Source: Bog-756 sp963710495
Lineage (GTDB): Bacteria > Actinomycetota > Acidimicrobiia > Acidimicrobiales > RAAP-2
Assembly (NCBI GenBank): GCA_963710495.1
Contig: CAVQAI010000007.1
Span: 434,001 to 498,000 of the forward strand
Length of the DNA: 64,000 bases
Direction: 5' to 3'
The notes beneath the pieces were generated by a model, which saw only the letters and a list, made by a program, of their open reading frames with translations, was not told where the DNA came from and made no database searches. The translations under genes and the position numbers were made by a program. Each line of letters starts with the position of its first letter. Within the stretch, counting starts at the first letter, position 1. Below are positions 17,006-25,781 of this stretch, piece after piece.

Positions 17006-18252
17006 CCGATCCGGGGCACGGTGCCGATGTCGTGCAGCACGTTCTCCGCTGATGGCCCGGATCGCCTGGTCTGGGCCATCCGGGCGCGCTCGCGATCGAC
17101 CACGTCGTGATCGAGTCCGAGGAAGGTGACCGGATCGAGCTCGTCCAAGGCCGCGACAGTCAACATGCCCTCGAGCGAGACACGGGTGATGGGGCGCCCA
17201 CCGAGGCCGGCGACCACTGTGCGCAACGTGCAGTCATGCTCATGGGTGGCCATGGCGACGTCGGTGGACAGCACGCCGCCGAAGCCGATGCTGAACGCTT
17301 TTTCGACCACGACGATCCGGCGAGCCATCGAGAGCGCGTCCCGTACCGCTTCCCATGGGAAGGGCCGGAACGAGGTGATCCCGACGACACCGATACGGTC
17401 GCCGCCATCCCTCCGGGCGTCGACGGCGTCCTTGATGGTCCCGAGCACCGATCCGAGCGCCACGACCACCGTCTCGGCATCCTCGGTTCGATAGGTGTGG
17501 AGCAGACCGCCGCTGTGACGCCCGAAACGCTGGGCGAACTCCGTGGCGAGGAGCGGGATCCGTTCGATCGCATCCAGTTGACGGAGGTGCGCCAGGTACC
17601 GGACCTCCTCGAAGGCTTCAGGACCGACCATCGCCCCGATGGAGACCGGATCGTCAGGATCGAGGACCTGACGTGGCTCGAAGGGGGGCAGGAATGCGTC
17701 GACGTCGGCCTGCTCGGGTACGTCGACGCCTTCGACCGCGTGAGTCAGTACGAACCCGTCCATGCACACCATCACCGGGACGGACAGCTCCTCGGCGAGG
17801 CGGAAGGCCTGGACGTGGAGATCCGCGGCTTCCTGGTTCGTCTCGGCGAAGAGCATGATCCATCCCGAGTCCCGTGCCGCCATCGCATCACTGTGGTCGT
17901 TCCAGATGTTGATCGGGGCGCCGATGGCCCGGTTGGCCAGGGTCATGACGATGGGCAGACCGAGCCCGGCTGCGTTGTAGACGGCCTCCATCATGAACAG
18001 GAGGCCCTGACTCGCTGTCGCCGTGTAGGCGCGCGCTCCGGTCGCCGATGCCCCGATGGCCGCGGACATGGCGGCGAACTCCGACTCGACGTTGATGAAT
18101 TCGCATGGCGCAAGGGCCCCCGTCCTCACCATCACGCTGATGGCCTCGATGATGTGGGTCTGAGGTGAGATGGGGTAGGCGGAGACGACCTCGGGCCGGC
18201 AGGCTCTGACCGACTCCGCGACGGCGCGGGACCCTTCAATCTGTCGCAGCAC
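17002..18252 (-). CDS. porA: Pyruvate:ferredoxin oxidoreductase alpha subunit
   Basis: A 416-residue PorA. The pyruvate-binding region reads VVSAYPISPQTHIIEAI and FINVESEFAAMSAAIGAS, with TATASQGLLFMMEAVYNAAG and the pyruvate-type RAIGAPINIWNDHSDAMAARD. A C-terminal Rossmann-like part includes ETVVVALGSVLGTIKDAV and VVEKAFSIGFGG. GTG start; it overlaps porG by 17 bases and porB by four. The ISPQTHI and WNDHSD residues favour pyruvate over 2-oxoglutarate, by family knowledge. Confidence 0.93.
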   Translation of the reverse strand: MLRQIEGSRAVAESVRACRPEVVSAYPISPQTHIIEAISVMVRTGALAPCEFINVESEFAAMSAAIGASATGARAYTATASQGLLFMMEAVYNAAGLGLPIVMTLANRAIGAPINIWNDHSDAMAARDSGWIMLFAETNQEAADLHVQAFRLAEELSVPVMVCMDGFVLTHAVEGVDVPEQADVDAFLPPFEPRQVLDPDDPVSIGAMVGPEAFEEVRYLAHLRQLDAIERIPLLATEFAQRFGRHSGGLLHTYRTEDAETVVVALGSVLGTIKDAVDARRDGGDRIGVVGITSFRPFPWEAVRDALSMARRIVVVEKAFSIGFGGVLSTDVAMATHEHDCTLRTVVAGLGGRPITRVSLEGMLTVAALDELDPVTFLGLDHDVVDRERARMAQTRRSGPSAENVLHDIGTVPRIG

Positions 18253-18826
18253 GGGTCAACCCGTCTCGTGATCGCCCAACCATGTGGGATGCGTTGCTTG
18301 CGGCAGCGACGTTCCTCTCGCCGAGTGGGCCCGGGTAGCGTTGGCGCACGGCCGAGGCCAGGGCATCGACCGATATCTGGTTGGTCAGGGCGGCGAAGCC
18401 GCCCAGGAGGGCCGAGTTCGGCAGCGGCCGGCCCAGCTGCTCGAGAGCGATCTCGGTCGCCGGACAGGAAGCCAAGCGATCGGGGCGGAACTGGTGGGCC
18501 AACGCACCGAGACCCAGCGCATCGAAGCTGCGGGTCGTGTTGATGAGGACATAGCCGTCGGCTGACAGACCGGCAAAGAGATCCACCTGGTGAACCAGCG
18601 TGACGTCCTGGATCAAGAGCGCGTCGGGCTCCATGACCGGTTCGCGGGTTCGGATCGGACGGTCATCGATGCGGCAGTAGGACACCACCGGGGCCCCCAT
18701 CCGCTCGGATCCGAAGCTTGGGAAGGCCTGTGCATGGCGTCCCTCGGTGAACGCTGCCACCGAGAGCAGCTCTGCCGCGGTGACCACGCCCTGTCCTCCG
18801 CGCCCATGGATGCGAACTTGGAACAT
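18236..18826 (-). CDS. porG: Pyruvate:ferredoxin oxidoreductase gamma subunit
   Basis: A 196-residue PorG with the family start VRIHGRGGQGVVTAAELLS, then FPSFGSERMGAPVVSYCRI and SALLGGFAAL near the end. It binds CoA and completes the catalytic core with PorA and PorB. It begins 24 bases after the gapA stop on the same strand, so gapA and the por genes probably form one transcript. A separate delta (8Fe ferredoxin) subunit gene is absent. Confidence 0.93.
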   Translation of the reverse strand: MFQVRIHGRGGQGVVTAAELLSVAAFTEGRHAQAFPSFGSERMGAPVVSYCRIDDRPIRTREPVMEPDALLIQDVTLVHQVDLFAGLSADGYVLINTTRSFDALGLGALAHQFRPDRLASCPATEIALEQLGRPLPNSALLGGFAALTNQISVDALASAVRQRYPGPLGERNVAAASNASHMVGRSRDGLTRAATD

Positions 18827-18850
18827 CCCTGCCTCATGCCTCCGACATCG

Positions 18851-19865
18851 CTAGGGCTTCCCCACGGCCCCGACGATGGCGGCCAGGTCAGCCAGCCGGC
18901 TCGAATAGCCGGACTCGTTGTCGTACCAACCGAGAACCTTGACCAGGTGCCCGTGGGCCATGGTGAGCCCCGAGTCGAAGATGCACGAAGACGGAGACCC
19001 GAGGATGTCCGACGAGACCAGTGGCTCGTCCGAGTACTCCAGCAGGCCGGCGAGCCGGCCCGTTCCGGCCGCGGCACGGTAGGCCTCTTGCACCTCCGCA
19101 ACGGTCGGCGTGCTGCGGATGTTGGCGACGAGGTCGGTGATCGAAGCATCGGGTACCGGTACCCGGAGAGCCAAACCGTCGAGCGCTCCCGCCACGCTCG
19201 GCAGCACCAGGCCCGTGGCCCGGGCCGCGCCCGTCGTGGTGGGCACGATGTTGACGGCGGCCGCCCGCGAACGCCGGGGGTCCTTGTGCAGGGCATCAAC
19301 CAGGCTCTGATCACCGGTGTAGGCGTGGACCGTCGTCATGAAGCCGTCCTCGATACCGAACGCATCATCGAGGACCTTGGCCAGCACGGCGAGACAGTTG
19401 GTGGTGCAGGACGCATTGGAGATCACGAAGTCGTGCTCCGGGTCGAACAGCTCCTCATTGACGCCGACCACGAACGTCGCGTCCGCATCTGCGGACGGGG
19501 CGGAGATCACGACGCGGGTGGCGCCCGCTTCGAGATGCGCGCTCGGCTTTCTCCCGGCTGGTGTTCCGTCCGGTCGACTCGATGACCACGTCGATGCCCA
19601 GCTCCGCCCACGGCAACGCCTTCGCCTCGGGCTCGGCCAACATGGAGATCCGACGCTCCCCGACGACCATGACCCGGCCATCGACCCGAACGTCCTCGGA
19701 GACCCGTCCGTGGACGGAATCGCGGGCGAACAATCGGGCCAGTGCTTCCGGCGGACCGAGGTCGTTGACCACCACGATGTCCAAGTCATGACCGGACGCC
19801 AGCGCAGCCCGAAGAAAGGAGCGCCCCGTCCGGCCAAAGCCGTTTACTGCCAGTCGTACGGTCAA
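18851..19865 (-). CDS. gap: Glyceraldehyde-3-phosphate dehydrogenase, frame-broken
   Basis: Type I GAPDH: NAD site VRLAVNGFGRTGRSFLRAAL, catalytic Cys in SNASCTTNCLAVLAKVL, then TVHAYTGDQSLVDA, RAAAVNIVPTTTGAA and the end WYDNESGYSSRLADL. The start is TTG at 19865, with GGAGGG upstream; no better start exists before the conserved NGFGR. Total length is 1015 bases, 3n+1. One surplus base near 19540 (REKAE then AHLEAGATRVV) restores a 337-residue protein. Leading the por operon, it feeds glycolytic electrons and carbon toward pyruvate. Confidence 0.93.
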
Positions 19866-19935
19866 AGGATTCCCTCCAGACGGAATCGATCGCTGAGCCC
19901 TTACGCCCATTGTGGGACCGTGGGGGCGAGGCCGA

Positions 19936-19954
19936 TAGGGCCAAACGTCCCGAT
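19936..19954 (-). promoter_or_regulatory. DosR/DevR-like site upstream of gap-por operon
   Basis: TAGGGCCAAACGTCCCGAT on the plus strand (GGGCC-N4-GTCCC, flanked by GA) is a strong match to the symmetrical GGGNC-N4-GNCCC core. It is about 72 bases upstream of the gap TTG start and shares TAGGGCCAAA with the site at 3066. Confidence 0.5.
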
Positions 19955-20021
19955 CGCCGGTGGGCCGGCGCCGTCTGCCACCTGGGATTTTGGACAACCA
20001 GCCGGAAACGGTCTCCGGAAT

Positions 20022-21713
20022 TCAGCAGGAACCGGCGGTGACGGAAACCGTCACCGCCGCCGACGACGCCGTGTTCTCGATGTCCAGTCGGCTGGCACCC
20101 GGCTTGGATGCGACTCGACCTCCGGTCACCTGCGGGCAATAGCCGTGCGGGTAGTGCGTCGCGACGGGGACGGCGATCACCGTCGGCGCGGTGATGGTGT
20201 GGTCCGGGAGGTAGCGCAAGGTGAATTGAGCCGTCGTCGGGTCGAACGCCATCGACAACGGTGTCCCGGCGACGGCTGACGGATAGGTCTCCGACAGGAC
20301 ACGCAATTGCGAAGGCGTCGCCTGCCGGGGAGGCCACAAGGCCGAGGAGTGCGAACCGGTGGGGTCGGCGTAGTTGATCCACTGCCAGTAGATCCAACCG
20401 ACCAGGTTGGCATTGGCATCGGCGGTGATCCGGGCCAGGTCTGCAGTGTCAGTGGTCGCCCCGAACTCGGTGAGCAACCAGCCCGGCCCATTTGATTGCT
20501 CGGGAGTGGCGTCGGCCGCCCGCTGCTGAGCGTGCAGGGTGAAGACCGCCGCCTCGAGCGGACCGCAGACCTTGCTGAACTCCGGGGGCTCGGGGCCGTT
20601 GGGGACGTGCAGGAAGCAGTAGTCATGGAAGTTGAGGACCAGGCGCGGATAGTCCATCGCGCCGACGAGGTTGTTCGGCAATCCCGAATCGGTGCTGTAG
20701 TTGCCCTCATAGGCGATCACATGCCTGGGATCGGCTGCTTGCATACGGGGAAGGAGACCCTCGGTGGGGTCGTCGGCCGGACAGGTGATGCGCTGGCCAT
20801 CCTGGTTCAGTCCCGGGTGCAGACGTCCCGTGTACAGGCACTCGAGCTCGGCATCGAAGGCCGGGTTGATGGGGTCGGTGGCCAGGCCAGGACCGTAGGG
20901 CTCGTTGAGGGGGTCATACCCCACCACCCAGTTGTTGTTCCGGTAGTGGGCGGCCACCCTCGTCCAGAGCGTGTCGAACTCGCCTTGCAGGTTGCCAACC
21001 ACGTCGTTCGCCCAGAAATGGTCGTAGGCCTGGGCCACGCCCGGGCCGGTGTAGTTGACGCTCCAGTTCGCGATGTTCCTCTTGGGCCGGGGGGTGATGC
21101 CGGCGGTGCACACAGCCCAGTTCGGGGCTCCCTCCCCGCCGAAGGCCTCGTTGTAGACGTCCTGGTGCATGTCGATCAACGAGTAGATCCCGAAACGGGC
21201 CAGCCGGGCGATGGTGGCATCGAGTCGACCGACATAGTTGGCGAAGGTCGAGGCGTTGAACTGGTCGGGGCCTGACGTACGAGGCGTGCCCGGCTTGCAG
21301 ATCGATGGATCGTTGATCGGACCGGTGCCGGGCTCCAGCCCTTTCCAGATGACGCCGAGACGCACGACGTCGAATCCGAGCTGCGCGATGCGATGGGCTT
21401 CGTCGACGGTGAGGACATTGCGGCCGGAACCGGTCACTTCGACCTCGTAGGGCGCGATCTTGTAGACAAGGTTGACGCCGTGAAGCAGCACGGTCCTGCC
21501 TTCGCCGTCGACCAGGGCAGGCCCTCCCGGAGACCGGAGGAGCCCCACCGGCCCGGCGGCGGGATTGGCGACCGGCATCGACGTGGCCGATGCGGCCGTG
21601 CCCCACGACGCCAGGATGACGCCGACCATGGCACCGGCGAAGAGGCTCCGCCTTCGGGGGAGGGGCCGTCGTCTCGGTGCCGTCCCCTCGGCCCGATCCG
21701 CCGACAAGCTCAT
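20022..21713 (-). CDS. Secreted glycoside hydrolase family 5 (endoglycoceramidase/cellulase-like)
   Basis: A 563-residue TIM-barrel glycosidase. Residues 1-45 form an Arg-rich signal peptide with hydrophobic core SLFAGAMVGVILASWGTAAS. The proton donor is E271 in GYDPLNEPYG and the nucleophile E416 in WLLTEFGATTD; DMHQDVYNEAFGG near residue 181 resembles endoglycoceramidase-type members of GH5. A beta-rich C-terminal domain follows and ends with a Cys. Export outside the cell is inferred. It stands alone, in the same direction as gap but 156 bases from it. Confidence 0.88.
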   Translation of the reverse strand: MSLSADRAEGTAPRRRPLPRRRSLFAGAMVGVILASWGTAASATSMPVANPAAGPVGLLRSPGGPALVDGEGRTVLLHGVNLVYKIAPYEVEVTGSGRNVLTVDEAHRIAQLGFDVVRLGVIWKGLEPGTGPINDPSICKPGTPRTSGPDQFNASTFANYVGRLDATIARLARFGIYSLIDMHQDVYNEAFGGEGAPNWAVCTAGITPRPKRNIANWSVNYTGPGVAQAYDHFWANDVVGNLQGEFDTLWTRVAAHYRNNNWVVGYDPLNEPYGPGLATDPINPAFDAELECLYTGRLHPGLNQDGQRITCPADDPTEGLLPRMQAADPRHVIAYEGNYSTDSGLPNNLVGAMDYPRLVLNFHDYCFLHVPNGPEPPEFSKVCGPLEAAVFTLHAQQRAADATPEQSNGPGWLLTEFGATTDTADLARITADANANLVGWIYWQWINYADPTGSHSSALWPPRQATPSQLRVLSETYPSAVAGTPLSMAFDPTTAQFTLRYLPDHTITAPTVIAVPVATHYPHGYCPQVTGGRVASKPGASRLDIENTASSAAVTVSVTAGSC

Positions 21714-21930
21714 TCGGCCACCCGACCCATGCGGCTCACGACAACGACCGGCTGCTTCGCCGGTTACGGATCGATGGAACGGGTGTCCTGGTGCGCGGCT
21801 TGCTCATCGTCATGGGAGCGGTACGCCAACCTGTCTAGCACGGGCCCGCACGGGCGACCCGGGGCTCCGAGCCCCCAGGCCCGGGCAATAGGATGCGATG
21901 GTTCGGCTCGGTGGGAGGTTGGGGATACCG

Positions 21931-22710
21931 ATGGCAGACAAGATCTCGTTGGAGGTTCACGACTCGGTCGCGGTCATCACCAACAACAATCCCGAGAAGA
22001 AGAACGCGTTCGATGACGACATGGACGTCCGGCTCTTCGACATCCTGAGGGAGCTGCAGGGGCGCGGAGACGTCCGGGCGGTCATCTGGCGAGCAGAGGG
22101 CACCGTCTGGTCGGCGGGACGGGACGTGTCGGTCATCGGCCACAATGCGACCGAGCTCAGCCACCACCAGCTCATGACCCGTGGCCACCGAGGCATACTC
22201 CAGGTCTTCGAGCTCGATGTCCCCATCATCGTGGCCATTCAGGGATGGGCCATCGGTGGTTCCTTTCAGCGTGCCCTGCTCTGCGATATCCGGATTGCCG
22301 CCGAGGGAACCCGGTTCAGGCTCCCCGAGGTGAGCTACGGGGTGATCCCCGACACCGGCGGAATGGGAGAGCTATTCCAGATCTGTGGAACCGGCGTCGC
22401 CAGCGACCTCATCTTCACCGGTCGGGTCATGACCGCCGAGGAGGCGATGGGACACGGGATCGTGTCCCGAGTGGTACCAGCCGAGGAACTCGACGACACG
22501 GCATGGGACATGGCGACCAGGATCGCGGCAGCTCCGGCGGTCACCATCAAGATGGCCCGCCGCGTGCTTCAGCAGTTGAGCGAGCCCGGGATCCGGTCCT
22601 CCATGGCCGACGAGCTCATCTACCAGACGTTCGTCAACCAGTCGTCGGACTTCGCCGAATTCAAGGCGGCGCGGTCCGAAGGCCGAACCCCGAACTACCG
22701 AGGCGACTAG
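21931..22710 (+). CDS. Enoyl-CoA hydratase/isomerase family protein
   Basis: A crotonase-fold protein of 259 residues from ATG 21931, which lies downstream of GGGAGG; an in-frame ATG at 21898 is an alternative. Features are WSAGRDVSVIG (oxyanion region), AIQGWAIGGSFQRALLCDIR and PEVSYGVIPDTGG. The second catalytic Glu of true hydratases is hard to place, with Asp present in VIPDTGG, so isomerase or hydrolase activity cannot be excluded. Divergent from GH5. Confidence 0.9.
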   Translation: MADKISLEVHDSVAVITNNNPEKKNAFDDDMDVRLFDILRELQGRGDVRAVIWRAEGTVWSAGRDVSVIGHNATELSHHQLMTRGHRGILQVFELDVPIIVAIQGWAIGGSFQRALLCDIRIAAEGTRFRLPEVSYGVIPDTGGMGELFQICGTGVASDLIFTGRVMTAEEAMGHGIVSRVVPAEELDDTAWDMATRIAAAPAVTIKMARRVLQQLSEPGIRSSMADELIYQTFVNQSSDFAEFKAARSEGRTPNYRGD

Positions 22711-22737
22711 CGGAACCCTCGACTTCGGCCCCGGTGG

Positions 22738-23112
22738 TCAGGGAAGGCGCCACGGTGGGTGCAAACGATTCTCCCCGGCACGGAAGAGACACAACCGGTG
22801 CCCATCCGGGTCGCGCAACCGAGCCTCACGCCACAACCACGGCATGTCGGTCGGGTGGAGCTCGAAGGCGAACCCGGACCGTTCGAGGCGCTCCACCAGG
22901 GCATCCACGTCCGGGTCTTCGAAGTACACGGTCACCGCTTCGGTGTCGGCCACCCCATCGACGAGGTCGACCGAGAACGTGCTGTGCCCGTCGGGGCAGG
23001 CGAATCGCAGGTAGTGCGCGTCCTTCACGATGAGCTCGAGGCCGAGCGCCCGGTAGAACTCCTCCGATCGCCGGAGATCGGTCGAGCCGATCGTGACTTG
23101 ATTCAGATCCAT
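22738..23112 (-). CDS. VOC-family (glyoxalase/dioxygenase-fold) protein
   Basis: A 124-residue vicinal-oxygen-chelate protein with two beta-alpha-beta-beta-beta repeats: NQVTIGSTDLRRSEEFYRAL at the start and RLRDPDGHRLCLFRAG at the end. A metal His/Glu set is incomplete (no His in the first strand), so it may be a binding or resistance protein. No operon partner; it is convergent with the enoyl-CoA hydratase gene, 28 bases away. Function unassigned. Confidence 0.85.
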   Translation of the reverse strand: MDLNQVTIGSTDLRRSEEFYRALGLELIVKDAHYLRFACPDGHSTFSVDLVDGVADTEAVTVYFEDPDVDALVERLERSGFAFELHPTDMPWLWREARLRDPDGHRLCLFRAGENRLHPPWRLP

Positions 23113-23383
23113 GGTCGGCCGTCGATGCTCACGGTCGTACTTACGAGGCCTCGTCGGACGGTGGCGCCTCCTGGGCGACGCCGGAGCGGTGAGGGCCGGC
23201 GTCGCTCATGGTCTCGTCCAGGACGGCGGTACCATCTCGGCTCGCGGCCGCGGTGACACAAGCCGGCCGACTGGACCGGAGTCGGGGTCCGCTCGATGCA
23301 ACCCCCGTCCAGGCCGGTTCAGCACCGGCCCGCCCGATGTTCGTCGCTCTCGGTCTCCATCGATGCCGGCAGGTTACCCTCCG

Positions 23384-23983
23384 TCAGGCCCGGTCCTCGC
23401 CCTTCCCGGTGACTGAGGCGAACGTCGGAGCCGCCGCCTCCAGCGGGACCCGGGTGCCACGGGCCACGAAGCTGATGGCGTGGTACCAGCCGCACAGCAA
23501 CAGGAGATCGAGCAGGCACTCTTCCCTGAAGACGGCCGAAAGCGCCTGCCACAGATCGTCGGGAACGTCCGCATCGGCGTGCAGGGCGTCGACGGCCCGG
23601 ATGAGCAGTCGATCCCGATTTTCGGTCCAGCACGACTCGTCAGCCGATCCGGCGACCAACGAGGCGACCTGCGCCGGAGTCAGCCCCGCCCGGTCGGCGA
23701 AGAACGCCACATGGACACCCCATTCGTACTCGCAGCCGCACCGCGCACAGGTTCGATCGATGACGATCTCCCGCTCGCGCATCGTGAGCGAGAGTGACCG
23801 CCCGAGCTCGTACGCCCCCCACGTGCGCATGGCCCGGGTCATCGGCAGGTTGCGGGCAAAGGTGCGGAAGAGGGCGATGGGCGGTACTCCGGGCGGCATC
23901 ATCCCGGCCAGCTGCGCACCGACCTCGGCGTCGAAGGGAGGCTCGAGGGGAGCAATCCTCGGTGATACGGTTTCAGTAACCAT
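23384..23983 (-). CDS. Carboxymuconolactone decarboxylase/AhpD-like protein
   Basis: A 199-residue helical protein with the AhpD-type motif TCARCGCEYEWGVHVAFF (CxxC and a downstream His) in the central helices. Such proteins act as decarboxylases or peroxidase partners. It is divergently transcribed from the HxlR regulator, with an inverted repeat across its start codon (23968-24011), which suggests direct control by that regulator. Reaction and substrate are unknown. Confidence 0.85.
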   Translation of the reverse strand: MVTETVSPRIAPLEPPFDAEVGAQLAGMMPPGVPPIALFRTFARNLPMTRAMRTWGAYELGRSLSLTMREREIVIDRTCARCGCEYEWGVHVAFFADRAGLTPAQVASLVAGSADESCWTENRDRLLIRAVDALHADADVPDDLWQALSAVFREECLLDLLLLCGWYHAISFVARGTRVPLEAAAPTFASVTGKGEDRA

Positions 23984-24011
23984 GGGACCGAAGGCTACGT
24001 TACGGATACCG
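23968..24011. promoter_or_regulatory. Inverted-repeat operator between CMD and HxlR genes
   Basis: CGGTTTCAGTAAC (23968-23980) is the inverted copy, 11 of 13 matching, of GTTACGGATACCG (23999-24011), with 18 bases between. The element covers the start codon of the CMD gene (23983) and precedes the HxlR start (24045), the expected place for an autoregulatory HxlR dimer site. Confidence 0.55.
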
Positions 24012-24044
24012 AAACGTCAATCGCCACCCCACCCGGGCCGATCG

Positions 24045-24341
24045 GTGCGGGGCTCGACGACCGGCCGGCCGATCATGGCCGCACTCGACCTGCTTGGTCG
24101 CCGCTGGGCCCTTCGGGTCCTGTGGGAGCTCCGTCACGGTCCGGTCGGAGCCCGCGCCCTTCGCGACCTGTGCGACGGAATGTCGCCGAGTGTTCTCTAC
24201 CAACGCCTGCGCGAGCTCACCGGCGCCGGACTGGTGGTGCAGACCGATGACCAGCGTTACGAGCTGACCGAGCTGGGACGCGACCTCGGAGCTGCGCTCC
24301 AGCCGCTCGACCGGTGGGCGCGACGGTGGGCTCGCTCCTAG
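24045..24341 (+). CDS. HxlR-type winged-helix transcriptional regulator
   Basis: A 98-residue HxlR/MarR-like regulator: GRPIMAALDLLGRRWALRVL, then LRHGPVGARALRDLCDGMSP and VLYQRLRELTGAGLV, and a wing QTDDQRYELTELGRDL. GTG 24045 is chosen because the conserved part begins a few residues later; ATG 23982 would extend it but lies within the proposed operator, and ATG 24075 would cut off GRPIM. It lacks the N-terminal redox cysteine common in HxlR proteins. The neighbouring CMD gene is the probable target. Confidence 0.87.
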   Translation: MRGSTTGRPIMAALDLLGRRWALRVLWELRHGPVGARALRDLCDGMSPSVLYQRLRELTGAGLVVQTDDQRYELTELGRDLGAALQPLDRWARRWARS

Positions 24342-24396
24342 CCGTCACCGGAACGCCCCTCCCCCGCCACCGGCCGGCAGCGCTAAGTTTGGCGGC

Positions 24397-24882
24397 ATGG
24401 CCAGAATCTCATTTCCCGAGCGAGGATTCGGTGAGCACATCGACTGGGCTCTCATGCGCCCCGAAATGGCGGCAGGCATGGGTGCGCTCTCCCAGGCGGT
24501 GTACGGCAACACCCAGCTGTCGCTGCGTGAGCGGGAGGCAGCCCGCTGGGTGATCGCCCTGATCAACGACTGCGCCGTGTGCCAGGACACCCGGGCCCGG
24601 GAAGGCATGACTGCCGGGGTCGACGAGCCCTTCTACGGTGAGGTGGCCAACTGGCGCGCCTCGGGCGCGCTCAGCGACCGGGAACGGATGGCGGCCGAGT
24701 TCGCCGAGCACTTCGCGCTCAGCCACCAGGCCATGGACGACGGATTCTGGGCCCGGATGAAGACCGTCTTCGCCGACGACGAGCTCGCCGACCTGACCAT
24801 GTGCTGCGGGATGTTCCTCGGTCTCGGTCGGGTGATGGCCGTGGTCGGTGTACGGGCTCCGGACGAGCGCATCCTGGTCTGA
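24397..24882 (+). CDS. Carboxymuconolactone decarboxylase family protein
   Basis: A 161-residue AhpD-fold protein with the CxxC pair in NDCAVCQDTRAREGM and an LSLREREAARWVIALI helix before it. It starts at ATG 24397, 55 bases after the HxlR gene on the same strand, and is a second CMD-type gene in this small cluster. A role in detoxifying peroxides or lactones under HxlR control is inference. Confidence 0.87.
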   Translation: MARISFPERGFGEHIDWALMRPEMAAGMGALSQAVYGNTQLSLREREAARWVIALINDCAVCQDTRAREGMTAGVDEPFYGEVANWRASGALSDRERMAAEFAEHFALSHQAMDDGFWARMKTVFADDELADLTMCCGMFLGLGRVMAVVGVRAPDERILV

Positions 24883-24958
24883 CTCGACCCCGGCAGGAGT
24901 CCCGGCCGGCACCGGTGTCTCGTGCGGCACGGGAGGAGGGCGAGACCGCCTCGACCGC

Positions 24959-25723
24959 TCAGCGGGGAACCTGGGCCACGATGAGTCTCAACGATCCCCG
25001 GTAGGTGGACTGCCGGCGCAGATCTCCGTGACGCTGCTCCCACCGGCCCGACTCGAGGTCGCTCCGGAGCTCCTCGACCGCTCGCTGCTCGACCGTGGGG
25101 CTGACGAACCCCCAGGCGGATTGGGACGCCCGCACGCCGCGTTGCAGGAACAGCTCGGGGCGGGCGTAGTACGCCTCGGTGAAGCCGTCGGTGCAATCGA
25201 TCGGGATCGGCACCGGCGTCACGTCCACCGCTCCGCCGAGGATGTCACGGATTCGATCGATGGCCGGGTATCGGTGGCGCTCCGCTTCGATCAGCTCGGG
25301 GACATAGTCGGCCAGCCAGAACTGGTCGAGCACGTCCCCGTCGAAGGTGAGGATGACGACCCGGTCCCGGCTCACCCGGCGGAGCTCTCGTAACCCCAGT
25401 TCAACGCTTTGCCACTGGTGGATGGTGACCATGGCCATGGTGGCGTCGAAGGAGCCGTCCCGGAAGGGGAGGTGCTCTGCGACGGCATCGATCACCGGCG
25501 GGCAGCCACGGCGTCGCTGCGATCGCATCACCGCCGACGGTTCGACAGCCGTCACGGCCAGTGCGCCCGGTTCGTAGGAGCCGGCCCCGGCACCGACATT
25601 GACCACCGAGCGGGAGCGACCGAGTCCGGCGTGGACCAACGACTCGATGGTCGGGTCGGTACGGCGCCGAACGGCGTAGCCCGTTCCCTTGGTCTCGTAG
25701 TCGAAGTCGCCGGCGGGAGTCAT
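24959..25723 (-). CDS. Class I SAM-dependent methyltransferase
   Basis: A 254-residue Rossmann methyltransferase. Motif I is VVNVGAGAGSYEPG (about residues 40-53), followed by VTAVEPSAVMRSQ and the post-I region DAVAEHLPFRDGSFDATMAM typical of UbiE/COQ5-like type 11 enzymes. No substrate-specific domain is visible. It is convergent with the CMD gene. Confidence 0.88.
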   Translation of the reverse strand: MTPAGDFDYETKGTGYAVRRRTDPTIESLVHAGLGRSRSVVNVGAGAGSYEPGALAVTAVEPSAVMRSQRRRGCPPVIDAVAEHLPFRDGSFDATMAMVTIHQWQSVELGLRELRRVSRDRVVILTFDGDVLDQFWLADYVPELIEAERHRYPAIDRIRDILGGAVDVTPVPIPIDCTDGFTEAYYARPELFLQRGVRASQSAWGFVSPTVEQRAVEELRSDLESGRWEQRHGDLRRQSTYRGSLRLIVAQVPR

Positions 25724-25781
25724 CTGGCCTCTCGGTCCATGGGGACGAGCCTAGGTAGTCGATGCCGTTGGAGCGAAGCGT

